Below are positions 15,677-24,385 of a DNA stretch of 64,000 nucleotides, in pieces. Where the stretch lies: contig NZ_MQUA01000013.1 of NCBI RefSeq assembly GCF_002943715.1, forward strand, positions 2,555,501 to 2,619,500, in the 5' to 3' direction. This DNA is from Polaribacter filamentus. Its GTDB lineage: Bacteria; Bacteroidota; Bacteroidia; Flavobacteriales; Flavobacteriaceae. Under the pieces are notes generated by a model. That model had not been told where the DNA came from. It did not search any database and saw only the letters and a program-made list of their open reading frames with translations. Made by a program: the position numbers and the translations under genes. Position 1 is the stretch's first letter. The number at the start of each line of letters is the position of its first letter.

Positions 15677-16699
15677 TTATAATAATTCTCTTAATCTATT
15701 AGCTGCAACTTCTGCGGTAATATCTCTCTGAGGAGAACCAAACATCTCATACCCTACCATAAATTTCTTAACCGTTGCACTTCTTAATAAAGGCGGGTAA
15801 AAACTCATGTGCCAATGCCAATGGTCATTTTCTTCTCCGTTTGTCGGTGCTTGATGAATTCCGCTTGAATAGGGAAAAGAAGTATTAAACAACTTATCAT
15901 ACAATTGGGTTATTACAGAAATTGCTTCAGCATAATTTTTAGCTTCAGCATCTGATAATTCTAAAATACTTTTTTGTGCTTTTTTAGGAGCAATCATAGC
16001 TTCAAAAGGCCAGATTGCCCAAAACGGAATCAACACCACAAAATCATCATTTTGAAAAATAATTCGTTCTTTAGCCGCTAATTCTTGCTGTAAATAATCA
16101 CCTAAAAGACTTGATTTATTTTTTGCAAAATATTCTTTTTGCTGATGCTCTTTTTTATAAACCTCGTTTGGCATAGAAGATTGACTCCAAATTTGTCCAT
16201 GAGGATGCGGATTACTACACCCCATTGCAGCGCCTTTGTTTTCAAAAATTTGCACATAATTGATGCTTTCATTTGCGCCTAATTCTCTGTATTCTTTTTG
16301 CCAAGCACTTACCACTTTTTTAATGTCTTCAACCTCCATTTGTGCTAAACTTTTAGAATGATCTGGGCTAAAACAAATTACTTTACAAATACCAGTTTCA
16401 CTTTGCGCTTTAAACAAACCGTCATTTACAGAAAAAGAAGGTGAATCTTTTTGAAGTGCTGCAAAATCGTTTGTAAAAACAAAAACGTCTTTATAATCAG
16501 GATTTAATTCGCCATTAATTCTTGTATTGGTTGCGCACAAATAACAAGTTTCATCATACGCTGGTCTTTTTTCTGCGGATATTTCTTCATTTTGACCTTG
16601 CCAAGGACGTTTTGCTCTGTGCGGAGAAACCAAAACCCATTCGCCAGTTAATATATTAAATCTTTTATGCGAGTAATCCTGTAAATTAGTGTTTTCCAT
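15677..16699 (-). CDS. galT: galactose-1-phosphate uridylyltransferase
   Basis: 340 residues, the class I GalT length. It shows HRAKRPWQGQ, CYLCATNTR (zinc site), the catalytic NPHPHGQIWSQSSMP (histidine triad HxHxQ, the second His being uridylylated), and C-terminal HWHWHMSFYPPLLR. It exchanges UDP between UDP-glucose and galactose 1-phosphate in the Leloir pathway. Last gene of the gntR-galM-galK-galT operon, 18 bases after galK. A UDP-galactose 4-epimerase is not in this window. Confidence 0.96.
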   Translation of the reverse strand: MENTNLQDYSHKRFNILTGEWVLVSPHRAKRPWQGQNEEISAEKRPAYDETCYLCATNTRINGELNPDYKDVFVFTNDFAALQKDSPSFSVNDGLFKAQSETGICKVICFSPDHSKSLAQMEVEDIKKVVSAWQKEYRELGANESINYVQIFENKGAAMGCSNPHPHGQIWSQSSMPNEVYKKEHQQKEYFAKNKSSLLGDYLQQELAAKERIIFQNDDFVVLIPFWAIWPFEAMIAPKKAQKSILELSDAEAKNYAEAISVITQLYDKLFNTSFPYSSGIHQAPTNGEENDHWHWHMSFYPPLLRSATVKKFMVGYEMFGSPQRDITAEVAANRLRELL

Positions 16700-16717
16700 T
16701 ATATGTTTTTTAGTTGA

Positions 16718-17866
16718 TTATTTTACTAAATGTGTACCATCAGAAAGTTCTACAAAATAAACGGAACATTCATTGTTGAATTTATTTTTAAATGCATTTG
16801 ATGCAGATTCTGCAAATGCTTTTGCTTCCGATTTTGCTACTAAATTAATCGTGCAACCTCCAAAACCACCGCCCATCATTCTTGCGCCTAAAACATGTTT
16901 ATTTTTCTTGGCTTGTGACACCAAGAAATCTAACTCTGCGCAACTTACTTTATATTGATGTTGCAAACCATTATGAGAAGCGTAAATTAAAGCACCTAAA
17001 GTTACCAAATCATTTTCTTCAATTGCAGTTGCTGCTCTTTGAGTTCTTTCAGTTTCTTGAATTACATACAATGCTTTCTGATAATTTTCTGGCGTAACTT
17101 TGTCGATAATTTTTTCTAAATCTTCCTCTGATGCCTCTCTTAATGTTTCAATTTTTAAGATTTTGGCCACGCTTTCGCAAGCGGAACGTCTATCATTATA
17201 AGCACTATCAGACAAACTATGTGTCACGTTTGTGTTTATCAATAGTAATTGATGGTCTTTGAAATCAATTTCATAAGGTTTAGATTCAATCGTTCTACAA
17301 TCTAACAATAATGCATTGTTTTTAATACCAAACATACTTGCGTATTGATCCATAATTCCACATTTTACACCCACATAATTGTGTTCTGCTTTTTGTGAAA
17401 TTAAAATCATTTCTATCTTTGTTAAACCTAAATCAAACAATTCATTTAAACCAAAAACTACACTATTTTCTATAGCTGCCGATGACGACATCCCTGCTCC
17501 TCCAGGAATATTTCCTTTAAAAATGATGTTAAAATCGCCAACAACTTTATTTCTATTTTGTATTTCTGCCACCACACCAAAAACGTAGTTTTCCCAACTT
17601 CCTTCTTTAGACGGTTTCAGTTTGTCTAATTCAAACTCAATAGTGCTCTCTAAATCTAACGCAATTGCAGCACAAAAACCTGCATCGCTTTTTTGAATTG
17701 CTGCTGCAATACCTTTATCAACAGCCGCAGGAAAAACAAAACCTCCGTTATAATCTGTATGTTCTCCAATAATATTTATTCTTCCCGGAGAAAAAACCAA
17801 AATTGGATCGGTTTTAAAAATTTTTATAAACTGTATTTTTACCTCTTTAATTAGTGCCGCACTCAT
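16718..17866 (-). CDS. galK: galactokinase
   Basis: 382 residues, GHMP kinase. It contains the galactokinase signature GRINIIGEHTDYNGG (about 26-40), the ATP-binding PGGAGMSSSAAIE loop (about 126-138), the catalytic Asp region CGIMDQYASMFG, and the C-terminal GARMMGGGFGGCTINL. It phosphorylates galactose at C1 for galT. It is 10 bases downstream of the galM-like gene and 18 bases upstream of galT. All motifs are intact. Confidence 0.97.
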   Translation of the reverse strand: MSAALIKEVKIQFIKIFKTDPILVFSPGRINIIGEHTDYNGGFVFPAAVDKGIAAAIQKSDAGFCAAIALDLESTIEFELDKLKPSKEGSWENYVFGVVAEIQNRNKVVGDFNIIFKGNIPGGAGMSSSAAIENSVVFGLNELFDLGLTKIEMILISQKAEHNYVGVKCGIMDQYASMFGIKNNALLLDCRTIESKPYEIDFKDHQLLLINTNVTHSLSDSAYNDRRSACESVAKILKIETLREASEEDLEKIIDKVTPENYQKALYVIQETERTQRAATAIEENDLVTLGALIYASHNGLQHQYKVSCAELDFLVSQAKKNKHVLGARMMGGGFGGCTINLVAKSEAKAFAESASNAFKNKFNNECSVYFVELSDGTHLVK

Positions 17867-17876
17867 AATTCTAAGT

Positions 17877-18770
17877 TTAATTGTTTTTCAATTTTACATT
17901 CCAAGTTATAGAATAGGTTTTATTTGGTTCTAAAACTTGCAATCCTATTTTATTATTAAAACTATTAGAAACACCTGTCATCGGTTCTATTGCAATCATC
18001 GAAAAACCCTTTGGGGTATATAATTGTAGATAATTTTCTATTTTATTTGTAGAAATTTCTATTTGATAGTTTGGTGTATTAAATTCAATAATATCCGAGT
18101 TTAAAATAAAACAATCGTCTAATTGTTTATCTTCAATTTTAAATTCTTCTTCAGTTTTATGGTCAATCACTTTTTTTGTGATTAGACTTTCATTGAATTC
18201 AATTTTTTTATCACTTTTAAAACGCAAACAACTTTTGCTGAGATCATCACTTAAAAAATAAGGATGCCAGCCTAAAATAAAAGGATATGCTTTTGAATCT
18301 GTGTTTTTTATTTTTAGGGATAGACTAAGATTATTTTCTGAAAGTGCATAGGTTGCGTAAATCTCATACCTGTATGGAAAACCTACACTTTCATTGATTT
18401 CTTTATAAGCGATTGTAACTGAACAAAAATTAGTATTTTCTTCTTTAGTTATCAACTCAAATTTTTGGTTATACACCAAACCATGTAATGCGTTTTTACC
18501 TGTTTCATTTAAATTAAACTGATATTCTTCATCCCGAAACGAATATTTTCCCTCCTGAATTCTACTTGCAAAAGGAAACAAAATCGAGGATGCATACGAA
18601 TCTTTATAGTTGAAATTTGGCTGTTCTTTTATTAAAAAAACATCTTTAAATATTAATTCTTGAAGCCTTCCTCCTTCCTCCAAAGAAATCCGTGCTTCCG
18701 ATGTATTATCTGCTTTTTTTAACACTAAAAAACTACCTTTTTCATCTGTTATTTCTTCAACTTTATACAT
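17877..18770 (-). CDS. aldose 1-epimerase family protein (GalM-like)
   Basis: 297 residues, a beta-sandwich galactose mutarotase-like protein. It shows the substrate Arg in FPFASRIQEGKY, HGLVYNQKFE with the conserved His, and LGWHPYFLSDD with the second His, plus the late acidic residue region EPMTGVSN. It interconverts alpha and beta anomers of galactose or a related sugar to feed galK. It is a little shorter than classical GalM (about 340) and belongs to the shorter YphB-like branch, so the exact sugar is uncertain. It starts 4 bases after the restored gntR frame and belongs to the same operon. Confidence 0.88.
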   Translation of the reverse strand: MYKVEEITDEKGSFLVLKKADNTSEARISLEEGGRLQELIFKDVFLIKEQPNFNYKDSYASSILFPFASRIQEGKYSFRDEEYQFNLNETGKNALHGLVYNQKFELITKEENTNFCSVTIAYKEINESVGFPYRYEIYATYALSENNLSLSLKIKNTDSKAYPFILGWHPYFLSDDLSKSCLRFKSDKKIEFNESLITKKVIDHKTEEEFKIEDKQLDDCFILNSDIIEFNTPNYQIEISTNKIENYLQLYTPKGFSMIAIEPMTGVSNSFNNKIGLQVLEPNKTYSITWNVKLKNN

Positions 18771-18774
18771 TCTT

Positions 18775-19772
18775 TTAAATAGATTTTCTTAAAATTAAAC
18801 TACTCGGATTTTCTATTTTAACTTGTTCATTGTTCAAAATCATCTGCGCCAATCTTTCTCCCATCAGATTAAAATCTGTAGAAATTGTGGTAATTCCGTC
18901 TTCTACAACTTCTTTCAACATGGTATCATTAAAAGAAATTATACCAATATCCTTTGCTAAAAATAATCTGTTTTCTTTTATTTTTTAATGATTCTAATCA
19001 AGTTTTTATCATCTAAGACTAGGTACAACTCCCCTATTTCTAGAATTCTGTCTTTTATGGATGATACAACTTCATACACAATAGTATGCTGATTACAGAA
19101 TAATTGAAACCCTTTTAAAATACCTTTTGGTTGCTTTTCATCAGAAAATAATAAAACTATTTTTTTGTATTTTTTGATACTCAGTAATCCAGAAGAAAGT
19201 CCGTTAAAAATATCTTTTTCAAAATTCTGATAAATCGCAGGATATTCTTCTAAACCTTTATGGACCTGATCTAAAATATAGACTTTATCTTTTGGTAGAT
19301 TATGAATTATTTTTTCTGTGCCAACTAAATTTACGGGCATAATTATATAAGAACTGTAATTGCCAACATTATCATTAATCAGTTTTGCGAAAATATCTTG
19401 ATTAAAGTGATGGAAAAAAATATCAACCTGAATATTTTCTCCTAAATTTTGTAAAAAAGAATTGTACAAATCTTCTTTAAAGGAATTTAATTCATCAAAC
19501 AATAAAAATATTTTTTGCTCAACCAGTATATTTTCTGTAGAAAGATAATAGCCTTTACCTACTATTGAGTGAATAATTCCTCTATTTTTCAATTCATTAA
19601 AAGCTGCTAAAACAGTATCCCTAGAAAGAGAATGTTCGTTTTTTATGGCGTTTAATGAAGGTAATTTATCGCCTTTTTTTAGCAAACCATTAACAATAGC
19701 ATTCTCAACAGAAGTAACTATTTGTTTGTATTTAGGCATTCCAGAATCATTTTGTATCGATACAATTTCCAT
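18775..19772 (-). pseudogene. GntR-family sugar-operon regulator with LacI-like effector domain, frameshifted as read
   Basis: The N-terminal GntR winged helix (about 1-75: PKYKQIVTSVENAIVNGLLK, GDKLPSLNAIKNEHSLSRDT) is joined to a periplasmic-binding-protein-like effector domain, the AraR-type arrangement. The first frame ends at a stop after IRIIKK (264 residues), but the missing C-terminus (AKDIGIISFNDTMLKEVVED, then ISTDFNLMGERLAQMIL) follows in another frame to 18775. The shift is at a run of six A (T6 at 18981-18986); seven would give 332 residues. It is the first gene of the galactose operon and presumably represses it in the absence of the sugar. Without the C-terminus it would probably lose ligand response. 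Confidence 0.85.
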
Positions 19773-19776
19773 TCTA

Positions 19777-19821
19777 CAAATATAAAATAAAACATCAAAT
19801 AAACAACTGGTAAGAACTAGT
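19777..19821 (-). promoter_or_regulatory. promoter and candidate operator of the gntR-gal operon
   Basis: -7 TATATTTG at 19777-19784 on the minus strand, only 4 bases before the ATG (leaderless or nearly so). A TTG-containing -33 (GTTG, 19804-19807) lies 19 bases upstream. Overlapping the -33 is an imperfect palindrome ACTGGT-AAGA-ACTAGT (19806-19821) containing GGTAAGAACT. Confidence 0.5.
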
Positions 19822-19937
19822 ATGTTTATAAATAAATTTTATTACTTTTGATTCTAATTATTAATTAATAAATTAACATGATTTCTATTTTTTTTGTTGA
19901 ACATCAAATTCAATGAAAAGACAGAAATATAGAAGAG

Positions 19938-19947
19938 AGTTCTTACC
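19938..19947 (+). promoter_or_regulatory. second, inverted copy of the GGTAAGAACT motif
   Basis: AGTTCTTACC is the exact reverse complement of GGTAAGAACT at 19809-19818. It lies 48 bases before the FGE lipoprotein start. Two inverted copies in one 220-base divergent region suggest a shared regulator, plausibly the GntR protein. Confidence 0.45.
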
Positions 19948-19995
19948 TTCGTATTTATTAATAATCATTGTATTGCAAAAATTAAAAATAGACAC

Positions 19996-21087
19996 ATGTT
20001 ACATCAAAGTAAAAGCGAATCTTTACACTATTTTTCATTCGTTCTTTTAGCATTTTTATCGCTTTATAGTTGTAAAAACATAAAAAGTGAAGACGCAAAA
20101 ACAAAAGAAACATCAGAAATAAAAACTCCTGAAGGTATGATTTGGGTAGCTAGTAAAACCTTTTTACAAGGTGCAAAAGAAACCGATAAATATGTAATGC
20201 CAAGAGAAAAACCTGGGCATTTAGTTACAGTTGATGGTTTTTATATCGATGCTACAGAAGTTACCAACAAACAATATACAGCCTTTGTAGATGCCACAAA
20301 ATATGTAACTGTTGCAGAAAGAAAAATAGATTGGGAAGAAATGAAAACACAACTTCCTGCAAATACGGCAAAACCTCATGATTCCATTTTACAACCGGGA
20401 AGTTTAATTTTTAACAAAGATGTAAGCGCTGTTGCAGATATGAATAATTATGGTCAATGGTGGACCTGGAAAATTGGTGCAAATTGGAAACACCCAGAAG
20501 GCCCAGATTCTAATTTGGAAGGAAAAGAAAACTACCCCATTGTTCATATCGCTTTAGAGGATGCTATGGCATATTGTAAATGGGCAGAAAGACGTTTACC
20601 AACAGAATCTGAATGGGAATCTGCTGCTCAAGGAACAAATTCTGATGCTATTTTTACTTGGGGAAATGATGCTACAATTTTAAATGCAAATGCAAATACT
20701 TGGCAAGGCGTTTTTCCTACAAGAAATGATTCTAAAGACGGATTTGAATTTATCTCGCCCGTAAAATCGTATCCTCCAAATAGCATTGGTTTATACGATA
20801 TGACAGGTAATGTTTGGGAAATTACGTCTGATTTATTCAACGTAAATTACTACAAAGAAATAGACACTTCTAAACCTCTACTAAACCCTAAAGGCGCAAA
20901 TAAATCGTATAGCCCAAACAATCCATATCAAACAGAAAACATTATGAAAGGTGGTTCTTTTTTATGCCATGATTCATATTGTGCAAGTTTTAGAATTTCT
21001 GCAAAAATGGGAGTCTCAGCAGATTCTGGCTCAGATCACATGGGGTTTAGAACGGTTACTACAGCCGAAATGTTATCAAAAAAATAA
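19996..21087 (+). CDS. formylglycine-generating enzyme (SUMF1/FGE) family lipoprotein
   Basis: 363 residues. A hydrophobic N-terminus ending in LYSC (about residue 28) indicates lipoprotein export. The FGE-sulfatase domain fills about 45-358: GMIWVASKTFLQGA, EVTNKQYTAFVDAT, RLPTESEWESAAQG, DMTGNVWEITSD, GGSFLCHDSYCASFRISAK, GSDHMGFRTV. The C-H-x-S-Y-C pair corresponds to the two active-site cysteines of true formylglycine-generating enzymes, so it may activate sulfatases rather than being a catalytically dead family member. No sulfatase is in the window; the divergent galactose operon suggests a link to sulfated galactans, an inference only. Confidence 0.9.
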   Translation: MLHQSKSESLHYFSFVLLAFLSLYSCKNIKSEDAKTKETSEIKTPEGMIWVASKTFLQGAKETDKYVMPREKPGHLVTVDGFYIDATEVTNKQYTAFVDATKYVTVAERKIDWEEMKTQLPANTAKPHDSILQPGSLIFNKDVSAVADMNNYGQWWTWKIGANWKHPEGPDSNLEGKENYPIVHIALEDAMAYCKWAERRLPTESEWESAAQGTNSDAIFTWGNDATILNANANTWQGVFPTRNDSKDGFEFISPVKSYPPNSIGLYDMTGNVWEITSDLFNVNYYKEIDTSKPLLNPKGANKSYSPNNPYQTENIMKGGSFLCHDSYCASFRISAKMGVSADSGSDHMGFRTVTTAEMLSKK

Positions 21088-21261
21088 AAATATTTATTAC
21101 AACTTCTATCAATAAATTACAAAAAAGTTGCTCCCTAAATAGCTTTTGCACAAGTGCATATAGCCTCTGGATTTTCGTCAATCGAAGATTTTAATAATTT
21201 TGAAAACCCCAAATAATCACCGAATTGATGCTATTTATAAAAACAAATTAAACCTCTTTCT

Positions 21262-21522
21262 GTGGCCAAATTATTAGAAGAACAGAAGATAATTTTTACG
21301 TTAGCTTTTGAAAACTTTACACCTGCAGCAGCAGAAATACATTTACAAAAGGTTGATATAAGCACACAATTAAATATTGGTTTGCCAATTATTACTGCAA
21401 TTTCAGATTTTACTCCTGCAAATTTTGAAGTCGTTTATCCTTCTTCTGGAAGTTGGACAGTTACAGTTAAAGCAGATGGTTTTGTTTCTAATGAATTAAC
21501 AAAATTAGTTATGCTTATTTAA
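21262..21522 (+). CDS. hypothetical protein
   Basis: 86 codons from a GTG. Not recognised. Composition is beta-rich, with alternating hydrophobic residues (IIFTLAFENFTPAAAEIHLQ, then VVYPSSGSWTVTVKADGFVS), resembling a small Ig-like or phage/ICE structural domain. No signal peptide, no clear promoter, and the upstream 21088-21261 holds nothing. It overlaps the integrase stop by 4 bases on the opposite strand. It could be cargo of a mobile element reduced to an integrase plus this gene, or a decayed fragment. Confidence 0.4.
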   Translation: MAKLLEEQKIIFTLAFENFTPAAAEIHLQKVDISTQLNIGLPIITAISDFTPANFEVVYPSSGSWTVTVKADGFVSNELTKLVMLI

Positions 21523-22682
21523 AAAAGAAGGTTTGCTTTTATTATTTTTTCATCTGCATTTTTCATATTTCGAGGAATATATTCATTTGTTTGTGAAATA
21601 GAATGATGCCTTGCTTGATCTCTAACAGAATTTAGAGGAACACCTGCAATGATTAAATCTACAATACCCGTATCTTTTAAATAATACCACTTAATAGATT
21701 GATCAATTTTTAGTTTTTTACGCATTTTAGACCAATTACTTGTTGCTTTATTTGGTAAAAACTGTACTTTACCTGGTTTATAATTATCATTGCTAAAAAG
21801 GTAATTATTTTTTGCAGAAGTAGAAATGTGTTCTTTTAATAAAATAATTAAAGAATTTGGTATTGTTACATGAGCAGATTTATTGTTTTTAGAATCTTCA
21901 GATGAAACATAAATAGTTTGTTTTTCTATATTTACATCACTAACTTTAATCTTAGAAAGTTCTGTTCTTCTTATAAGACAGTAGTAACAACACATGCAGA
22001 ATGTTAAAAAAGGTAAGTTTACTTTCTGGTAATAATTAAAAATTTGCTCTCTAACATTTAAAGGGATTACAATTTTATCATTTTTCTTTTTATGTATTTT
22101 CTTAATTCCATTACAAGGGTTCAGTATTATATATTTCTTTTTTTTCATCCATTCAAAGAGCGTAAACAAAAAAGTAAAATAATTATCTCTAGTTCTAGAG
22201 CTTACTCCTTTTTCATAGCGTAAATAATCTAAATAATCATTAATAAAATCTACGTCTATTTGATAACAATTAATTTCTTCTTTTCCTATTTGGTTTAAGT
22301 AAAAATTAAAGTTTGTAATTCTAGAAGTATAGGTTTTCTGGGTATCTAGACTTAAATTTTTGTCTTTAAATTCTAAATTAATTTCTTTAAGGTAAATAGA
22401 TGCTGCTTTTTTAAATAAAACAAATTGCTTCCCTCCTTTTTCTTCATAAAAAGGATTCCACCCGTTTTCTAAACGCTTGTTAATATTTGCAGCAAGTTTT
22501 TTTCCGTATTTTCTTCTTTCAGTAATTGAAGAAAGTGGTTTAACTCTTATTCGTTTAATTTCTAGTTCTTCAGAAAAAGGATTGAGTGCATAAAATATAA
22601 TTCTCCATTCAGAATTTTCTCTTAATTCTGCGGGAACATAATCTACAAATATAATTTTTTTAGGATTTTGAAGTTTTGACAT
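21519..22682 (-). CDS. tyrosine-type site-specific integrase with altered catalytic box
   Basis: 387 residues. An N-terminal arm (1-100), then a SAM-like core-binding domain (about 105-195: FYLNQIGKEEINCYQIDVDF), then a catalytic domain (about 205-385). The first Arg is in CLIRRTELSKIKV and the nucleophile Tyr in SISQTNEYIPR, with His in RHHS. Box II, normally H-x-L-R-H-T, reads Y-Y-L-K-D-T here, so the expected His and Arg are replaced. It lies 118 bases from tRNA-Leu, a common integration target, which suggests the remains of an integrative element. Activity is uncertain because of the altered box. Confidence 0.85.
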   Translation of the reverse strand: MSKLQNPKKIIFVDYVPAELRENSEWRIIFYALNPFSEELEIKRIRVKPLSSITERRKYGKKLAANINKRLENGWNPFYEEKGGKQFVLFKKAASIYLKEINLEFKDKNLSLDTQKTYTSRITNFNFYLNQIGKEEINCYQIDVDFINDYLDYLRYEKGVSSRTRDNYFTFLFTLFEWMKKKKYIILNPCNGIKKIHKKKNDKIVIPLNVREQIFNYYQKVNLPFLTFCMCCYYCLIRRTELSKIKVSDVNIEKQTIYVSSEDSKNNKSAHVTIPNSLIILLKEHISTSAKNNYLFSNDNYKPGKVQFLPNKATSNWSKMRKKLKIDQSIKWYYLKDTGIVDLIIAGVPLNSVRDQARHHSISQTNEYIPRNMKNADEKIIKANLLF

Positions 22683-22762
22683 TTTTTTTTACACCTGTTT
22701 TATATCAGTTGTAAAATATTAATGACTAAGAGTTGCCCAATTTTAACCCATTTTTTAAAGAA

Positions 22763-22795
22763 GAATAGCCCAAACCTAGTGGTTATAGGCTATTC
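22763..22795 (-). terminator. hairpin downstream of tRNA-Leu
   Basis: GAATAGCC (22763-22770) and GGCTATTC (22788-22795) form an 8-bp stem directly after the tRNA 3' end on the minus strand, followed by TTCTTT. Probable tRNA terminator. Confidence 0.6.
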
Positions 22796-22800
22796 AATTG

Positions 22801-22882
22801 TACAGGCGGAGAGACTCGAACTCTCACACCTCGCGGCACTAGATCCTAAGTCTAGCGTGTCTACCAATTCCACCACGCCTGC
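22801..22882 (-). tRNA. tRNA-Leu (anticodon TAG)
   Basis: An 82-base class II tRNA on the minus strand. The acceptor arm GCAGGCG pairs with CGCCTGT (one G-U), discriminator A. D-arm with GTGGAATTGGTAGACAC. Anticodon stem CTAGA/TCTAG encloses loop CTTAGGA, giving anticodon TAG, which reads CUA leucine codons. A long variable arm is typical of tRNA-Leu, and the T-arm is GAGAGTTCGAGTCTCTC. CCA is not encoded. It is adjacent to an integrase gene. Confidence 0.95.
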
Positions 22883-22943
22883 AATTTCGAGTGCAAATAT
22901 AAACAAACATCAGAAACTACAAAGCAGTTCATTATTATTTTTC

Positions 22944-22951
22944 TATTTTTG
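22944..22951 (+). promoter_or_regulatory. -7 element TATTTTTG of the dipeptidase gene
   Basis: Matches TAnnTTTG, 23 bases before the ATG at 22975. No clear -33 partner. Confidence 0.4.
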
Positions 22952-22974
22952 GGAAAGAAATTAAAAATTCATAG

Positions 22975-24363
22975 ATGAATACGATTCAAACCTACATAAA
23001 AGACAACAAAGAAAGATTTTTAAATGAATTGATCGAGTTGCTTAAAATCCCCTCTGTAAGTGCAGATTCTGCCTATAAAAAAGAAGTTTTACGAACTGCG
23101 GATTTTATTTTAGACAGCCTTAAAAAAGCAGGTTGCGACAAAGTTGAAATGTGCGAAACTCCTGGTTATCCTATTATTTATGGAGAAAAAATTATCGATA
23201 AAAATTTACCAACCGTTTTAGTATATGGCCATTATGACGTGCAACCAGCAGATCCTATTAATTTATGGCACTCTCCTCCTTTTGAACCCGTTATTAAAAA
23301 AACAGAAATTCATCCTGAAGGAGCCATTTTTGCAAGAGGTGCTTGCGATGATAAAGGCCAAATGTTTATGCATGTAAAAGCATTAGAATACATGACATCA
23401 GCAGGTAATTTACCTTGTAATGTAAAATTTATGATTGAAGGTGAAGAAGAAGTTGGCTCAGAAAGCTTGTCTTGGTTCGTTCCTAGAAATAAAGAAAAAT
23501 TAGCAAATGATGTAATTTTAATTTCTGATACAGGAATGATAGCAAACGATATTCCGTCAATAACAACTGGTTTACGGGGTTTAAGTTATGTAGAAGTTGA
23601 AGTTACCGGGCCAAATAGAGATTTACATTCTGGATTATATGGTGGTGCGGTTGCAAATCCTATCAATATTTTAACTAAAATGATTGCCTCTTTGCACGAT
23701 GAAAATAATCACATCACCATTCCCGGTTTTTATGATAACGTAGAAGATTTATCATCCGAAGAAAGAGCAGAAATGGCAAAAGCTCCTTTTTCTTTGGATA
23801 AATATAAAGATTCTTTAAAAATTGATGAAGTTTATGGCGAAAAAGGCTATTCTACCAACGAACGTAATTCAATTAGACCAACTTTAGATGTAAACGGAAT
23901 TTGGGGTGGTTACATGGGTGAAGGCGCAAAAACAGTAATTGCAAGCACAGCGTTTGCGAAAATTTCTATGCGATTAGTACCTAATCAAGATTGGAGAGAA
24001 ATCACTGAGTTGTTTAAAAAACATTTTGAAAGTATCGCTCCGGCATCTGTAAAAGTACTTGTAAAACCGCATCATGGTGGGCAAGGTTATGTTACGCCTA
24101 TTGATACTATTGAATATAAAGCGGCAAGCAAAGCCTATGAAACTTCTTTTGGAAAAATTCCCATTCCTCAAAGAAGCGGTGGAAGTATCCCAATAGTTGC
24201 CTTATTCGAGAAAGAATTGAACAGTAAAACTATTTTAATGGGCTTTGGTTTAGATTCTGATGCAATTCACTCACCAAATGAACATTTCGGAGTTTGGAAT
24301 TATCTAAAAGGAATAGAAACGATTCCTTATTTTTATAAATATTTTACAGCCTTATCAAAGTAA
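22975..24363 (+). CDS. M20 family dipeptidase
   Basis: 462 residues, the usual length of the CNDP/DapE-like M20 dipeptidases. Di-zinc site residues are recognisable: His in VYGHYDVQPADP, Asp in RGACDDKGQMFMH, Glu pair in EGEEEVGSESL, Asp in ISDTG and His near the end in IHSPNEHFG. A dimerisation (lid) domain lies at about 205-340. It is cytosolic, with no signal peptide, and cleaves dipeptides. It is followed 22 bases later by a secreted S9 peptidase, so the pair may process peptides inside and outside the cytoplasm. Confidence 0.93.
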   Translation: MNTIQTYIKDNKERFLNELIELLKIPSVSADSAYKKEVLRTADFILDSLKKAGCDKVEMCETPGYPIIYGEKIIDKNLPTVLVYGHYDVQPADPINLWHSPPFEPVIKKTEIHPEGAIFARGACDDKGQMFMHVKALEYMTSAGNLPCNVKFMIEGEEEVGSESLSWFVPRNKEKLANDVILISDTGMIANDIPSITTGLRGLSYVEVEVTGPNRDLHSGLYGGAVANPINILTKMIASLHDENNHITIPGFYDNVEDLSSEERAEMAKAPFSLDKYKDSLKIDEVYGEKGYSTNERNSIRPTLDVNGIWGGYMGEGAKTVIASTAFAKISMRLVPNQDWREITELFKKHFESIAPASVKVLVKPHHGGQGYVTPIDTIEYKAASKAYETSFGKIPIPQRSGGSIPIVALFEKELNSKTILMGFGLDSDAIHSPNEHFGVWNYLKGIETIPYFYKYFTALSK

Positions 24364-24385
24364 AAATAAATTAAACAATCTCTTT

